Below are positions 48,850 through 61,334 of a stretch of DNA of 64,000 nucleotides, one piece after another. Source of the stretch: Pomacea canaliculata. Lineage: Eukaryota; Mollusca; Gastropoda; Architaenioglossa; Ampullariidae. A program made the position numbers and the translations under genes. The notes beneath the pieces are model-generated. The model searched no databases. It had not been told where the DNA came from and saw nothing but the letters and a program-made list of their open reading frames with translations. The DNA is taken from NCBI RefSeq assembly GCF_003073045.1, contig NC_037596.1:26386392-26450391 (forward strand), given 5' to 3'. How positions within the stretch are numbered: position 1 is the stretch's first letter; each line of letters opens with the position of its first letter.

Positions 48850-49287
48850 TATGTAAAACTATGGTTAATCTGAAAAGTCACAAATCGAAACCACAGAAAT
48901 TTGTAAAGTAAGACTCACATGTTGTGGACAGGTTTTCCTTTCAGTTAAATATTCTTAAAAGAAGAGTTTCCGATGCCAGTGTGAACAATTCGATAAGGTA
49001 GAACATTGCATGAAACAAATAATTTCCAGTGAAGTACTAAAGTCACCATGTTTACTAAGAATAATTTTTTAAATTGCAAAAACGTTTTAACATAAAAGAT
49101 GTCAATAAAGGACAACGAATTTCTTTGTCTGTGTGGAAAATTTCATATTTAAAACAATGACAATCATCTTTGGATATTAAAACAAACAATGACACTTAAC
49201 AATTCAACAAAAATTATACTGTACATCTTTACGTGAGAAGCATAATTTCATTGTATTTTCCATCTTACAGAGTACTTACCACCTTAC

Positions 49288-49361
49288 TTGCAGTGAAGTC
49301 AGCAGACTGGGAATGTCTGAGCAGTGATGAATCTAAGGATGCCGCCAGGACAAACTATATA
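49288..49361 (-). promoter_or_regulatory. TATA promoter and leader exon of EF-hand gene 1
   Basis: TATATAG (minus strand, 49355-49361) is followed by GTTTGTCCTGGCGGCATCCT and then, about 70 bp on, by a donor (CACTGCAA|gtaagg, exon end 49288). The coding exon has its own acceptor (cttttcag|ATTAA) 30 bp before the ATG. The same order and related sequence are found for gene 2, so this is a real promoter with a non-coding first exon. Confidence 0.6.
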
Positions 49362-49369
49362 CCTGGCTT

Positions 49370-51165
49370 CTGAATCAACAAGTCCGTAAATCAGGATAAA
49401 ACTTGAGCAAACTTCCCACAGGCTTCACTTAATCTGACAGATGACCGCTTCAGGAACTTGGAGTCGAACTCGTGTTGACATCAACAACAGTCTGTCCTGG
49501 ACAATATCACAATACAATGTACGTCTGTAAACACACTGTGGGAAGCCAAATAAAACCCGTATGATAACAAAGAGATTACTAACGGTAAGAAAAATGCAGG
49601 ATCGTGGTTTGGTTGACCGGTCATCTGAGTGAGATGGACCAGATGTTGCAGTATCACCATATCCGCGGTTTCGATTGCAGTTGAGCAGTGGACTGAAATA
49701 CCAACTCTTACAGACATTAAAGTACTGATGTCTCCACGATGCTACTAATTCTCACTTCAAAAGAATACAATTTTCTTTAAAAAATCAGTTTGAAAAAGAT
49801 TAAAGTTGTTAAAAGAAATTTATTTTGTTAAATTCACTCCCTGTTAGCTATTAAAATTGTTTATCCTAGCACATGAATGTAGTCAAATATTTATTTTAAA
49901 AATACCGCCACGCTGTTACCTAAAGCTTGTGTCGACATCAATCTTGTTGACATCAATCTTGTCTAGAAAAGTTCGATCTCAGATTCAGACAGAGGTCATC
50001 TTTCAAATGCCAGAAATACACATAGTGCGGATGTTTCTTTACTTTATATTAATCCTGACATGAATTTGTTTTTAAAAGACAGAGTATAATGTTTGTTAGC
50101 TCCGTCACCCAAAGTGCGAATTATTTCAGCAATGTTAACACGGTCTCAATGTTTAATCTCTCGATTGTTACTTGATCATTAAGGGGAGTATTCAGTTCCA
50201 GTTTGTTTGACAGGAATCGGAAAGTTGGGATGTCAGTTAAAGTAGCGAAATGCAAAAGCAAAATGTAACCTATGACCTATGAAGCCGTAAAGTAACGGGA
50301 CTCCCGGTGTACCTCTGTGCAGCTGCGAGGGAAGGTGAGGATGGTGTAGAAGTGACATCACTGGACCTCACTGTCCGAGTGTGGTTAAAGGACATGGTGG
50401 TGTTAACGGGAATAACACCACTGTAATATTGCAAGTATGGATAGTACGGGAATACTATTATGTTGTTTATCTGTACTTGCATCTTTCGTATGTTAAATAA
50501 ATGTTTATGTTTGTACTTTATGTCACACATCTTTAAATTTTGTCCGTGGAAGAGCTGGTGTGGGCGCACGTGAGCTTGTAGAGGAAACTGTTATCGACTA
50601 AAGTCTTATTAGTGCACATCTGGTTCCCCTGCAAGATTATGTTTATCTGATTGAGTTCGGAACCTAGGATTAAAGTAGAGAGTAGCAAAAAGCACAACTT
50701 GGCCAGAAAAATTGTAAGAGTTGAAACAGAATTTTAAAAATATTGAAAAATCACCCATCATTCGCTCTCTTCCCTTGCTAGCAGTATAGCCTATAGTCTT
50801 TTCTACTTTGACTTATTCCACCATTTCTGGTATTTCTCCCAACTCTCGTTTATACGTCTGCATGACTTCTTTGCTCATCTTCTGAAATCAAGCTTCTTCG
50901 GAAACAAAGATGTATGGACAGAGATATTTCTCCCACAAATGTCCACACAGTATTAGGCTTTAAAATTTTAAAAACAAGAACGAAAAAAGAAGAAATATTT
51001 GTGTAATATTACTGCCACGCTGTCACTCATACCTTGTATTCACCTCAATAATCTCAACACAACTTCGATTTCAGGTTGAGCATGCGGTCACCTGTCAATA
51101 TCAAATAAGAAGTCTAGTGAACATTAATTATCAGGCTTAATCCTGACATATGTGTGATTACTCAT
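49370..51165. other. intergenic region between the divergent EF-hand genes
   Basis: About 1.8 kb between the two TATA boxes. It contains a 99-codon minus-strand frame (50270-50569) with no recognisable features and nothing else that looks coding. Shared control of the two genes from here is possible but unproven. Confidence 0.5.
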
Positions 51166-51173
51166 ACACAGAC

Positions 51174-51254
51174 TATATAAACTGTCCTGCGATCTTCCTA
51201 AAACACAACCAGAGCTCAAGTTCTTGGTTCTGCTCACATCTCTGCACTTCAAGT
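51174..51254 (+). promoter_or_regulatory. TATA promoter and leader exon of EF-hand gene 2
   Basis: TATATAA at 51174-51180 is followed by ACTGTCCTGCGATCTTCCT, related to the gene 1 promoter, and a donor (CTTCAAGT|gtaagt) at 51254. The coding exon follows an acceptor (ctttgcag|ATTAA) just before the ATG at 51874. Confidence 0.6.
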
Positions 51255-51873
51255 GTAAGTAGATTGAAAATAGTAAATACAAGTAAAATATTTTACATAG
51301 CATCTGAAAGTACAGGTAATGAAGTGTTAAGTCATTTTTGCCAAACCTTTAATACAGTCAAACTAATTTCTGATTAATGTATTTAAAGTCGTGTTGTAAC
51401 TAACTGATGTGATTTTTGTAAGCATCTTCATAAACACTAAAAATATCTTAGGAAGACTGTCTCGTTCGAAGAGCAAGTAAAGTTCTGTGAAGCCTCTCTT
51501 CTCCATTTTCACTATCTGCTTTACATGAAATGTTTCACGTGAAATTGTGATCATGACTTTTGTTTTATGTTGTGATTTGTGTCTTTTTCTCTAAAATCTT
51601 TTTTTCACTTTTTTAGCGAAATAATCCGCCATTGTTATGTCAATGTTAATGTTTATTCTTTGTAAAACATACTATGACTACACACAAATACATTCAGATA
51701 CATTTTTCACTTGATGATATAATCACATAAGTAATTTAAAAAGCTGTCCTCTCACGTCAAGTAAATGTGCATTTAAGAACATATCTCTAAAAGAAAAGGT
51801 TTAAAGAGATAACAAATATTCTAATTTTTCATTTGTTTTCTTACTACCCACTTTGCAGATTAATCAGATCAGA

Positions 51874-53530
51874 ATGAGAATCATCATCCTTTTTGGACTT
51901 CTGGCTACTGCACATAGTGAAGTTCTGTTTCGCACGGGGTAGTAATTTATATAACAGATAAGCATTATATTTTCTTATACGAGATGTGACAAAATAAAAT
52001 GTTATCAGGTCTGATCAAATATTATTATGTATAGACGCTCGATGAAAAGTGAAGGAAATGCATCAGGAGCCTTTAGTAAGATGCATCAAACTCATACTTA
52101 CAAAACTTAAATTTCTTGCAGAAACTAGTTCTATAAGTAAGAAAAATTGAACTAATTATAGATGTGCACAAAACACAAATGAACATGCAAATAAACAAAG
52201 AAAATGTCACTTTCAGTTGCAGCAAAATCAACTTTCTCAGTCCATTTCATTAAAGTTCATAATTTCATCAAATTGAAAAAGAATTTTATTTTTTGATACT
52301 TTCAGCTTTACCAACGAGGTAGATGTCGAGAATTTCAAAGCGTTCGACCTTAATGGCGATGGAATCCTCCATTTCAGTGAAACTTTCACAACTTTCAGGG
52401 ACGTTGATACGAATGGTACTTTTTCGATGTTTTCTTGTTCGTCGATGTTTGTTTTAGTGATCGTCGGTGTTCATGTCAACTTAGAAAAATTTAACACGAG
52501 ATTGAATTTTTTTTTAATTACAGATGATGGAGTCTGGAGCTTTGAAGAGTTCGCTGATAATTATCCTCCAGATTTTCCTTCTCTTCGAGCTCAAATCGCA
52601 TTTGACTTTGCGGACTCCCTGGACTCCGCAGTCGACGGTGTCATCGATTCATCGGTGGCATGCGCATTTTTCAGCATCATGGATGTGGACAGTGAGAAAT
52701 CTTCATTCTAAGTCAGTTCTGTCGGACCTAGAAATAAAGCGTATTATGATATAATTTAAGAGGTCATAAAGTAAACTTTAGATGAAGGATTTGTTGTTCA
52801 TGCCCATCAATATTTCAAATTTGTTGATTTTGTAAACTGAGAAGTGGTTAAAATAATTTTTTAGGTGTATGTCGCCCTGCCTAAACATCTCGATTGTATT
52901 TACCTTTTCAGACAACAGGAAAGCAATTTTAGGAGAATACAAAAACGCATCCCATCAGGTAAGATCGTCATGTTGTAGACATTCGGTGACATACATACTG
53001 AAAGAGAAGGGTAGGTAGATGAATAATGTTATAAAAAATGAAAGACTATAATTTATCAAGAGAGATTACCTCTTGGGAATAACAGATGAGCTTTAACTGT
53101 AATTTGGCAAGTCAAAAACTAAATAACCCCTTCTGTGGTTTTCAATGTTTCTTGCCAGGACAAGATCATCTGCACCGACTGTTTCAAACTGCATTTTTAG
53201 AAACTAAAAGTTTATTCATAGTCCTGAAAAATAAAAACCACTTTTAGCGATGAAATAGTAAAAGACTTTAAACCAAATATTCACGTAAAGACGAGAAAGC
53301 GGATAGCCGAGTGGTTAGAGTTGTGGTGTCCAAACAGACAGCGCCCTGGTTCGATGCCTGATCAACGCAGCAAACTTCAGTCGATCCAGCTGGCAGGAAA
53401 GTGTAAGAAGTTAAGAAAAGTAAGTCTTACCTCATAGACGATGTATCAATATGTGATTGCATGTATTTTTTTATGTTTCCAGGCAGGAAACTACTTCAAA
53501 AAAGAGCTGAATAACATCGCGGGATGTTGA
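51874..53530 (+). CDS. secreted EF-hand calcium-binding protein, gene 2
   Basis: Five coding exons: 51874-51938 (signal MRIIILFGLLATAHS), 52306-52415, 52524-52691, 52912-52958 and 53483-53530. The product is about 145 aa. EF loop 1 (DLNGDGILHFSE) and loop 2 (DTNDDGVWSFEE, split by an intron) are canonical calcium sites. Loop 3 (DSAVDGVIDSSV) and loop 4 (DVDNNRKAILGE) are degenerate. The C-terminus is KKELNNIAGC and a polyadenylation signal AATAAA follows at 53565-53570. Exon lengths and phases equal those of gene 1 on the other strand, with an added 5 codons in the first-to-second-exon region and a longer last exon. Intron 4 holds a tRNA-derived SINE. A secreted calcium-binding role is well supported; the tissue role is unknown. 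Confidence 0.87.
53298..53380 (+). mobile_element. tRNA-derived SINE head in EF-hand gene 2 intron
   Basis: TAGCCGAGTGG (53304-53314) matches the pol III A box and GGTTCGATGCC (53348-53358) the B box, with the usual spacing. The ends do not pair into an acceptor stem, so this is not a working tRNA gene. Confidence 0.6.
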
Positions 53531-54049
53531 CAATCTGTTGCAATCATATGCAAAAGAAACTCCAAATAAATTCAAATTTGTCAAAACAAATTTATGTTTG
53601 TTTATTTATTGTCTTTTAGTGGCGTGATGTTTCGCTGCACATCATCTGCTTTTTCATCTCTGATGCTAGTGACTTTAGTTCTTGTTTTTTTTCTGTCATA
53701 ACTTTGATGTCTCTCCACCATTTCATTCCTGACCTCTGATGTTTTTATATTCTGCTATTGTGGTAGCTGAGCTAACGACAAAACCATTTTTCTAAAAATA
53801 TTTTGAAGACATAAACACAACATTAACATCAACAATATTTGTTTTTAGAAAAGATTTAAGAATAACAGAGAGGGGAAAACTTTAATTAAGCGTACTTATA
53901 TCAAAACTAATTTTGTTGAAATGATTAAAACAGCGGTTACAAACACGTGTACTTTGCCTCCAAAATTTGGATTAAAGCTGCTGTCTTTATCCAGTCGCAG
54001 CGGAACGTTCCAGAAACTGTCTTTCCTCTGTTCCCACGGCCATGTTACG

Positions 54050-55660
54050 TAACGTGTGTGTGTGTGTGTGTGTTTGTGTGTGTGTACGCGTGTATGTTTG
54101 TAAAAGAAATAGAGATATTTCGTGCATCTGCAACTTACGTCTACTTTTGTCTTATTACAACACACAAACAGATGAACAGGAATGTAGTGACAACATATGT
54201 GTGTATGTGTTTGGAGATAAGTTGTTTGTCTATTGGAGAACCAAAGAAACATTTTCTCTAATCACAAAAGACAAATGATTGCGCTTCAACTTTTTTTATT
54301 TTCACCTTGCATTTTCAATGCCACTTACAACGATAAATTTCGAAATCTTAGAACACGTTTTAAAAAAAAATTAGACATTATTTTCCACTCTTTTTCTTTT
54401 TGTAGAATTGTTTGCTTTAAAATTACTTGTGGGATAAAAGACCTTGGGTTATAAGGTAGACTCTTGCAGAAGTGTTTACAGTTGACTACTCTTTAGGGTT
54501 AGCTTGTGTACATGTTACCTGTATGTTTCCTACCTTTTCATATCATCTTGTGACAGAATAATCAAATATCAAATAACTATCTGCGAAATGTTTTTTTCAA
54601 GTAGTTTAAATGATAATTCTAACTGTAATCGATTATTCTTAGAAAATGTACTTTTTTCAAAATAACATTTAGACAGTATCAAAATTGCAGATCATTGAAT
54701 ATAGTGTCATACTTTTGGTTACTTTTGTTGTAATATTCTTGACATGTTCAATTGTAAAGAAAATCATTAGCAGGGTTGTGTGCATGACACTGTTGAAGAG
54801 TGACAGTAGACGTTGACAGATATTTCTTGGAATTCCAGTTAGCGGATGAGCAAGGTGTTCCATCAGGTGAATAAACTCTGCACACACAATGTAAGTTCCA
54901 TGAAAACAAAATAGGAAAAACATCAAATAAAAGGATACATATTCAACAATTAAATAGCTTTAAGTCCTTTGTAACTAAGAAAATCTGAAAGTTCTAAAAT
55001 ATTTTTGCCATGAATCGCTTAAAGCAACAATTTAGTCGTCTTTATCAACCTTTACACAAAACTAGTTGTAAAGTACAATCGCTAAGTTTCTAGAGTGTTT
55101 ACTTTAAAATGGACATAAATAGGCAAACGAACAATATCAGATTTATGTGAATATGTCTGCCCAATGAAATTTTTATTCTGTATGTTGCATATTTTAATAT
55201 ATTGTACACTATATTATATATTAACATTATATTATGTATCATATTATGGATACATATATTTTACTCATATAGTTTTAGCTTGAGGTTTTGCAATGCAAAA
55301 AGTGTAAGTACATATCATTAAATTTTCAACAAGAATTACAGACCTGGTGATTTCTAAATGAATATAGATACGTGTGTCTGAATGATACTTTAATACCTTT
55401 ATGCTGGTTGGTCAGTGCCGGATTGAAAGTCTGCACCCAGGTCGTTTACCTGATGACAGTCATTGCCAGACGATAGATAAACGTAAATGTAGACTGATGT
55501 TAATTAAACAATTTGTGTAAAAAATTTTATTGCATTACTTTCATCCAACAAAATCAGTGTTAGTCATGTTTAGAATTTGCTAATGTATAGTTGAATGTTG
55601 TAGAAACATCTACACTCTTCTACAAGATGTTAAATATACTAGTTTGAAACACACAGAGCA
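54050..55660. repeat. segmental duplication, left copy
   Basis: This block recurs in the same orientation at about 61810-64000. Matching landmarks are the AACAGATGAACAGGAATG segment (54170 and 61910), the GTTTATTCACCTGATGGAAC complement (54870 and 62420) and the GGTTGGTCAGTGCCGGATT segment (55407 and 63757). It contains the putative last exon of the PLAT gene. Confidence 0.85.
54051..54086. repeat. (GT)n microsatellite
   Basis: A GT run of about 36 bp at the left border of the segmental duplication; the right copy has a shorter, degenerate version near 61820. Confidence 0.85.
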
Positions 55661-57742
55661 ACAAATTTGGTCTTTTTAACAAAGAGTGTTAACATTATAT
55701 TTTTCTGATATATTCGGAAAGGTAACTAGGATATACTTATTTCTTCTGGCTGGAGCATGGGACATCAGGCTGGAGATTCCTACTTAATTGAGAAGTCGCT
55801 GATATCCAGCACACGCACTTAAAAATGTGATTTGTTTTTCCCCAAACCGTAATCTGTGAGCAACAGAAAAGCAGAAAAACCTGGTACATGTATGGTAGAT
55901 ACAAGCTTAGCGACAAATGTGTAATCACCCTCAGATATCATAAGCAATAAGACATTTAATGTCTTTAGACACGTTGAGAATTCTCTTTTCTGTATCATTG
56001 AGATTTAAATTTGCAAAAAGGACAAACATGACAAAATTTCATGAAATACGCATTTTGCAAATGAATACTAAGAAATTTTCTTGTAAAGGCTAATACAACG
56101 CATTAAACATTCTTGTCTTTATCCTAAAGGATGTAGTATAACTAAAGTGATAACCAGGCAAAATAACAGTCGGTGTGTCAGGTGCCATTGGAAATATTGT
56201 CTGCCTGCTGCCATTAGGTTTAGGTAAAGTAGTCTTTAACTGCAAATTCCTTGGGGGACTTCCCGCATGTGTAATGCTTTGTTAAGAATATATTTAACTG
56301 AGTAAATAAACTATAAATTTTAATAAATTTTAATAAATTTTCAAAATTTATTTTATTCTGAACAGTAAACAATGCTGTCCGTGGTAATCAGTTGTGATAT
56401 CTACCGCAGTTACCGTAAATGCTGTGATGTGATTCAAGAAATGTGTCCACTTAAATGAAATAAATCTTGCAGAAATATTGTTGTAATGTTGAGCCATGTC
56501 CAGTAGGGAAAAATATAGGACTGACAGCTTGGCTACCATTACAGTGTTCCCTCGTTTATCGCGGGGGATAGGTTCCAAGACCAGCCACGATAAACGAATT
56601 TCCGCGAAGTAGGGACATACACGCAATAATAATAATATATACATGTAAAACAATATCATGTTAGTGTAAAGTAATATATTAATCATGGTATCAATACAGT
56701 ACAATAACACTTAAGTGTAAAAAAATTATAACTGTACTCAAAGAAACCCAAAAAACAGATGCGAACTGGCTGCGAGATGGGAGATAACAATCATGGCTCG
56801 TCGCTTACGCATCGCAATGGATTTCTCATACACAATTATTTTTTCGTCTGACTATTCATAAAATTACCATGATATTTGAATAGAAATACTAATATAGCTA
56901 AAATTTTAAAAAAAATCTTCAATAGAAACCACTTACTGGAGAAAGAATAGACTACAACAATAACTTTTTATTATTCCTGTAACTGTTGTGTTTTTTCAGG
57001 TTTAAAGAGAACAGTCTTATGACATTTATAAAACATGAACGTGGCACAGTGAACAGATGTTGTGGTGCTATTGACAGCTGCAGTAGATAAGTATTTGACA
57101 CAAGCACAACAATTTCGTTTTTTTATTAGCATTTAATGCATAGAATGGTTTTTTAATAATATTTTACCTTATCGAGATGCCAGTCAGCAGCAGCGTTATT
57201 ACCGGCAGACCTGATGGTCACTGAGCACACTTCACCAATGTCGTCCGTTGTAACATTGAATTTGTCTATCTGATTTCTCTCAAAGTCGTTGCCTAAATTG
57301 TCTAAAATCATTTCTTTGGAAGATCCGCGAGATCCATGGAGAGTAAGAAAGATATCGGAGTCTGTTCCCGCGTCTTGTATGCCCGATGTATGAATTAAAA
57401 TCTCCCATTGGACACCTAGAAAAAAAAAAAAACACACCAACCAATATGCTAAAAGTCTCTCTTTCCATATCGTTCCACATACTGTTCAAGCGTATAGCTT
57501 GAGCGTATAACTAACATAGAGGATAACATGGTTCGCTCTAGAAATATAAAACACACCAACATTAATTATTTATCTTTTTGTAGTCTTTTGTCTTTTTCTA
57601 ATCTTCTGTTTTATTCTTGACAAAGATATTTCTGTCTGTGTACTGTAAGTGTTTTTGTGTATTCTCAATGTACATTACAATCACTGTTACCTTGAACACC
57701 AAAACCTTGAATGAAGCAGAGCAGAAAGACGAGAGGCCACAT
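55399..57742 (-). CDS. small secreted PLAT-domain protein
   Basis: Signal exon 57691-57742 (MWPLVFLLCFIQGFG) joins in phase 1 to the PLAT exon 57168-57415. That exon shows the PLAT/LH2 order: VQWEILIHTSGIQDAGTDSD, then DIFLTLHGSRGSSKE, FERNQIDKFNV, and VTIRSAGNNAAADWHLDK. Its donor is AAG|gtaaaa in phase 0. The proposed last exon 55399-55449 (VNDLGADFQSG to a stop) follows a catcag acceptor, but its frame is not conserved in the duplicated copy at 63.7 kb, so it is doubtful. The protein would be only about 116 aa: a signal peptide and one PLAT domain. PLAT domains bind lipid or protein partners, usually with calcium. The signal and PLAT exons are well supported. Confidence 0.65.
56542..56830 (+). 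mobile_element. pogo/Tigger-like DNA transposon terminus
   Basis: After a TA dinucleotide the sequence CAGTGTTCCCTCGTTTATCG and a GGGGATAGGTTCCAAGACC stretch are typical of pogo-like element ends, including the internal near-palindrome CGATAAACGAATTTCCGCG. No matching right terminus was found, so the element is truncated. It lies in the second intron of the PLAT gene. Confidence 0.55.
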
Positions 57743-57849
57743 CCTGTTGCTCCCACTCGACGCCAGCGGCTCCACTTGTGGAAACTTTCTAAAGACAGTC
57801 TGTGATAACGAATATATATATACTTACTACAAATTATATTTTCGGTCAT

Positions 57850-59810
57850 GTGACTTTATCAATATTTCTATTGCCTTTGACAACAAAATCACGCAGATGG
57901 TTTGTGTACGTGGTAGAAATAAAATTAAAAAGATTATTTGTCATACAAAAATTACTCATCCCGGATCATTTTCACATTACGGTCTGAGTGCGGCAGCATC
58001 GAAAATAATTGCAGTAGTAAAAAAGACGATGGCATCAGTGCCCAGAGCTCGTATCACATGAAAATTAACTTTTATTATTTTTGTTAGGGCAACGAGAGGC
58101 CATGACAATATGATGTGGCTAAAACAGATGGTGCAAAAATACTGCACACGTCAGCTTAAGATCTCAAAATATATGTTCCTTTGCTTTTTATTTTATAGTT
58201 TTATGTCATGCATTTCCAGCAGTTGTTGTCATCATCAACCATTGTGCACAAACGATAATATAAACGATGAAGGAATACGTACTTCTTGAACTTTCTCCTT
58301 TTCTTATGTCATACTCTTAGTGTTTTTACATGTAGGCAAACAATATTTGTACACAGAATTCCCGCTTTTTACTTTCGTATGCATTTTCTTCATTTGCGCA
58401 TTCAATATCTTGCTGAAATCCAATTATCTTTTAATATTGTTTTGACTTTCAAAACTTCTAGGTGTCACGGATACTTTAACACATATCCATCACTTCTCAA
58501 CTCTATCTGACCTTTACACGTTTCTCCGTTTCAGAGGCCCTGTCTGTTAACTACAGACTTACAGACACAAAAAAGGAATGTTCTCGCTCATATAAATTCA
58601 ATTAGACCCAAGTTTTAGTCATTAAAAATAATGATGTTCCACGTCACAAAAGGTTATCAATACAATCACCTTGCACTTCTAAATATATGAGTGGAAATTT
58701 TCTCTCTCCGAATGTGAAGGACAATATTTTTACACTCACTATTTTTGAGGAATGTTTTGGTGTCATTCTGCAAAGGACAATGTTAGCCATCGATAACTTT
58801 TTAATTCTTTTAAAAAAGTGTAAAATATAAGGCTGGAAGGAATTAAATATACAATCATATACAAGAAGTACATCATATTATTTTTGAAGGATTTGCAAAA
58901 ATGTTTGTTGTAACAGCCGTTAATCGTAACTTGAAAACATTTAGTTTGGCGAGGTGTACACACAGCCCGTTAGAGAAGAACAGAAAAGAAGATTGGTAGG
59001 AGGATCCCCAGATAATAGAAAAGAGAAGTTATTTTACAAACTTTTGCAGAGACACTTGCACTTCCATTTACATTTGGCTAATGTTTATGTTAGCAGTAAG
59101 CTTTCTTCTTTCTTCTCACACATTTTATATGATTATATTATTTATGGTTTCATTACTTAACATTTTTTTTCTACGGGTGATGATTACATGAATTTTTCCT
59201 TTCACACACATAAACAAAAATGCAGACAGTGAGTAGTCGGTGGTAATGACGCGTACGTCGAGCTTTTTCTCGACAGCCGCGCTGGACTTCGATCGCATGT
59301 TGACACGTGATCACACTCTCCCCCTCTGTTTTCCTTCCCATCTGTCTCTCCCCCTTCCCGCGTGTAGCTGCGACAAGTCAAGGTACAGGGTCAGATGTAC
59401 AGGGTCAGGGTTCAGTCTTCGCTGTCACCTGCGCGCGGACTTTTTTTGATGTGCGTCCATCTCCAAGTGAAACACCGCCGATCTCTGAAGTAGGGTTATG
59501 GTTATTGAGTGAAAGATGCCATTAAACAACTGTACTTTGTAACAATGGGTAGTCATGAATAATTTATGATCGTGTATAACTATTGTAGTGCTTTTTTGTG
59601 AAATGTTTCACTTGTAACCTGCAGGTGTGATGCTCTCAAACACAATACATCCGATAGCAACATAACTCGCTGTTACACGACACTGTCTTGTAGATATGCT
59701 GTAAATAGTTTAAACTGTTTAACCACATTCTTATTGATGTAAATAGTCAATTTGTTTAATCGTATCTCTTGCCTACTAATTGCACTTATTTACGAAATCA
59801 AATGCTAAGC
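57850..59810. other. stretch without a recognisable gene
   Basis: No exon or element is supported. A GC-richer island at about 59240-59480 holds two overlapping short frames (69 and 72 codons) with no family features. Confidence 0.45.
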
Positions 59811-59818
59811 TCAACCCT

Positions 59819-60222
59819 CGGCTGACCGCACACTCGCGCAGCGGGGTCACGAGTTCACACGCTCTTCCTCTCCTCAAGCTAGAGCGGCCCGGTGGCTCAA
59901 CGGGTAGCGCCTGTCACCAACACAGCGAAAGTTGTCTGTCCTGATTTCATTTCTCGTCTAGGACACTCTGTGCTTTCTCTGCACGTGGAATCTGTTTACA
60001 GGGCTGGCTGCCTTGCCGTGATGTAGCCTTGGTTCTTGGCTCGGGGTAAAACACCAAATCACCCCCTCTCCTCCAGCTGCCCCCATCCTTCCTCTTGTCC
60101 AGGTATGAGACGTGGGTAGGCCGCTGGTCACGTGTCGCCCTGCTCGCCGGTCCCAACCCTAGCTACTACACGCGAGGCAAGCCGCACGCTCGCGCAGAGG
60201 AGTCACGAGTTCACACTCCTAC
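59819..60222 (+). mobile_element. SINE-like element between diverged direct repeats
   Basis: The segment GCGGCCCGGTGGCTCAACGG at 59884 contains an A-box-like TGGCTCAACGG and is followed by about 200 bp of unique sequence. Similar 40-50 bp sequences (CCGCAC(a/g)CTCGCGCAG, then TCACGAGTTCACAC) flank it at 59828-59872 and 60180-60222. These flanks are too diverged for a fresh target duplication and may be parts of a composite element. Confidence 0.4.
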
Positions 60223-61334
60223 GAGGTGCTGAGGGTGCAGGGTGGACGGTTGACACAATGGCGGACAGTAGCTCGAAAAGAGATGAAGCGACAAGGACGA
60301 AGAACAAAAATGGTAAAGTAGAATACGACAAATATGTAGAACACGAGGAACATGTTGAATACGGAGAAGCCTGATGAAATTTGCAAGTGCGTCATGGCAA
60401 AGAAACAGAATGAGTCAAAAGGAAGTCTTGACCTTTGTGACCCTGATGTGCCTTTAGCTTGAAGGTAGCGGCAGAATACAGGAAAATCACCCGCGATATA
60501 CAGAAAGATATCAAGGTGGCCAGAGAAACCCGGATCAAGGACAGATAACTCGAGACTTGATACAGACAGACGACGACTTTTCTCTCCAGACCACGAACAC
60601 GATGTCCATCCACAGCCCACACAACAGTCTACAGTCTTTTTGACACCTCCTCCCTTACTTTATCCGTTCTCTGCTACTTTCCTATTCGTCTTCCTCTCGC
60701 AACTTAGATTATTATTATTTGCACAGCGGTAAAAAATATATAAGAAAAAAAATGTAAAGTTAACAGAAAAAGAAATAATATTTTGAGACCATGAGCTGAT
60801 GTGTGCAGTATGTTTAGCATTATCTACTCTAACCACGTCATGTCCTTTACTTAATTGCGATCCTCTCTCGTTGCACTACTAAACAATAGATATGAAATTG
60901 AAATTGATCATAGTTGACACACCCCGCGCAGTGCAAAATCAATGTCGTTTACGGGTTACTCAATTCAACATGGATTTGAACTCAAATACAGACAATAAGA
61001 AAAAAAAAGAAAATAATATTTATATTTTAATGTATATTCTAAAAGCATTTGTGTTTCTTTGGTACTTTATGTCTTTTTATATCGTGTAAATAATTTTATT
61101 TTGTAATTTTTTTTTAATAATTGACTTTCTTTCCGATTAGAGAATTCCCTGTGGCATACAGTTACAATCATTCATTTGTTTTTACTACTACTAAATAAAA
61201 CTTGAAATTTTTTTAATATTTACACCACGTAAATGTTTTGAAAATGCTCATTAAGATGGAGTATCAGAGATAATTGTGCACCTTGTAAGTTAATAGATAT
61301 CAACTTTAAAAATACCGGTCGAAATTTTATTCGC

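Noticed and set aside
50270..50569. 99-codon minus-strand frame between the EF-hand genes
   Set aside because: No signal, domain or splice evidence, and the start context is weak.
53300..53370. Possible tRNA-Ser/Leu gene
   Set aside because: A and B boxes are present but the ends do not form an acceptor stem and no anticodon arm can be drawn convincingly; a SINE fits better.
59240..59525. GC-rich overlapping frames of about 70 codons
   Set aside because: No recognisable motif; the composition suggests an inserted repeat or old CpG-rich DNA rather than a gene.
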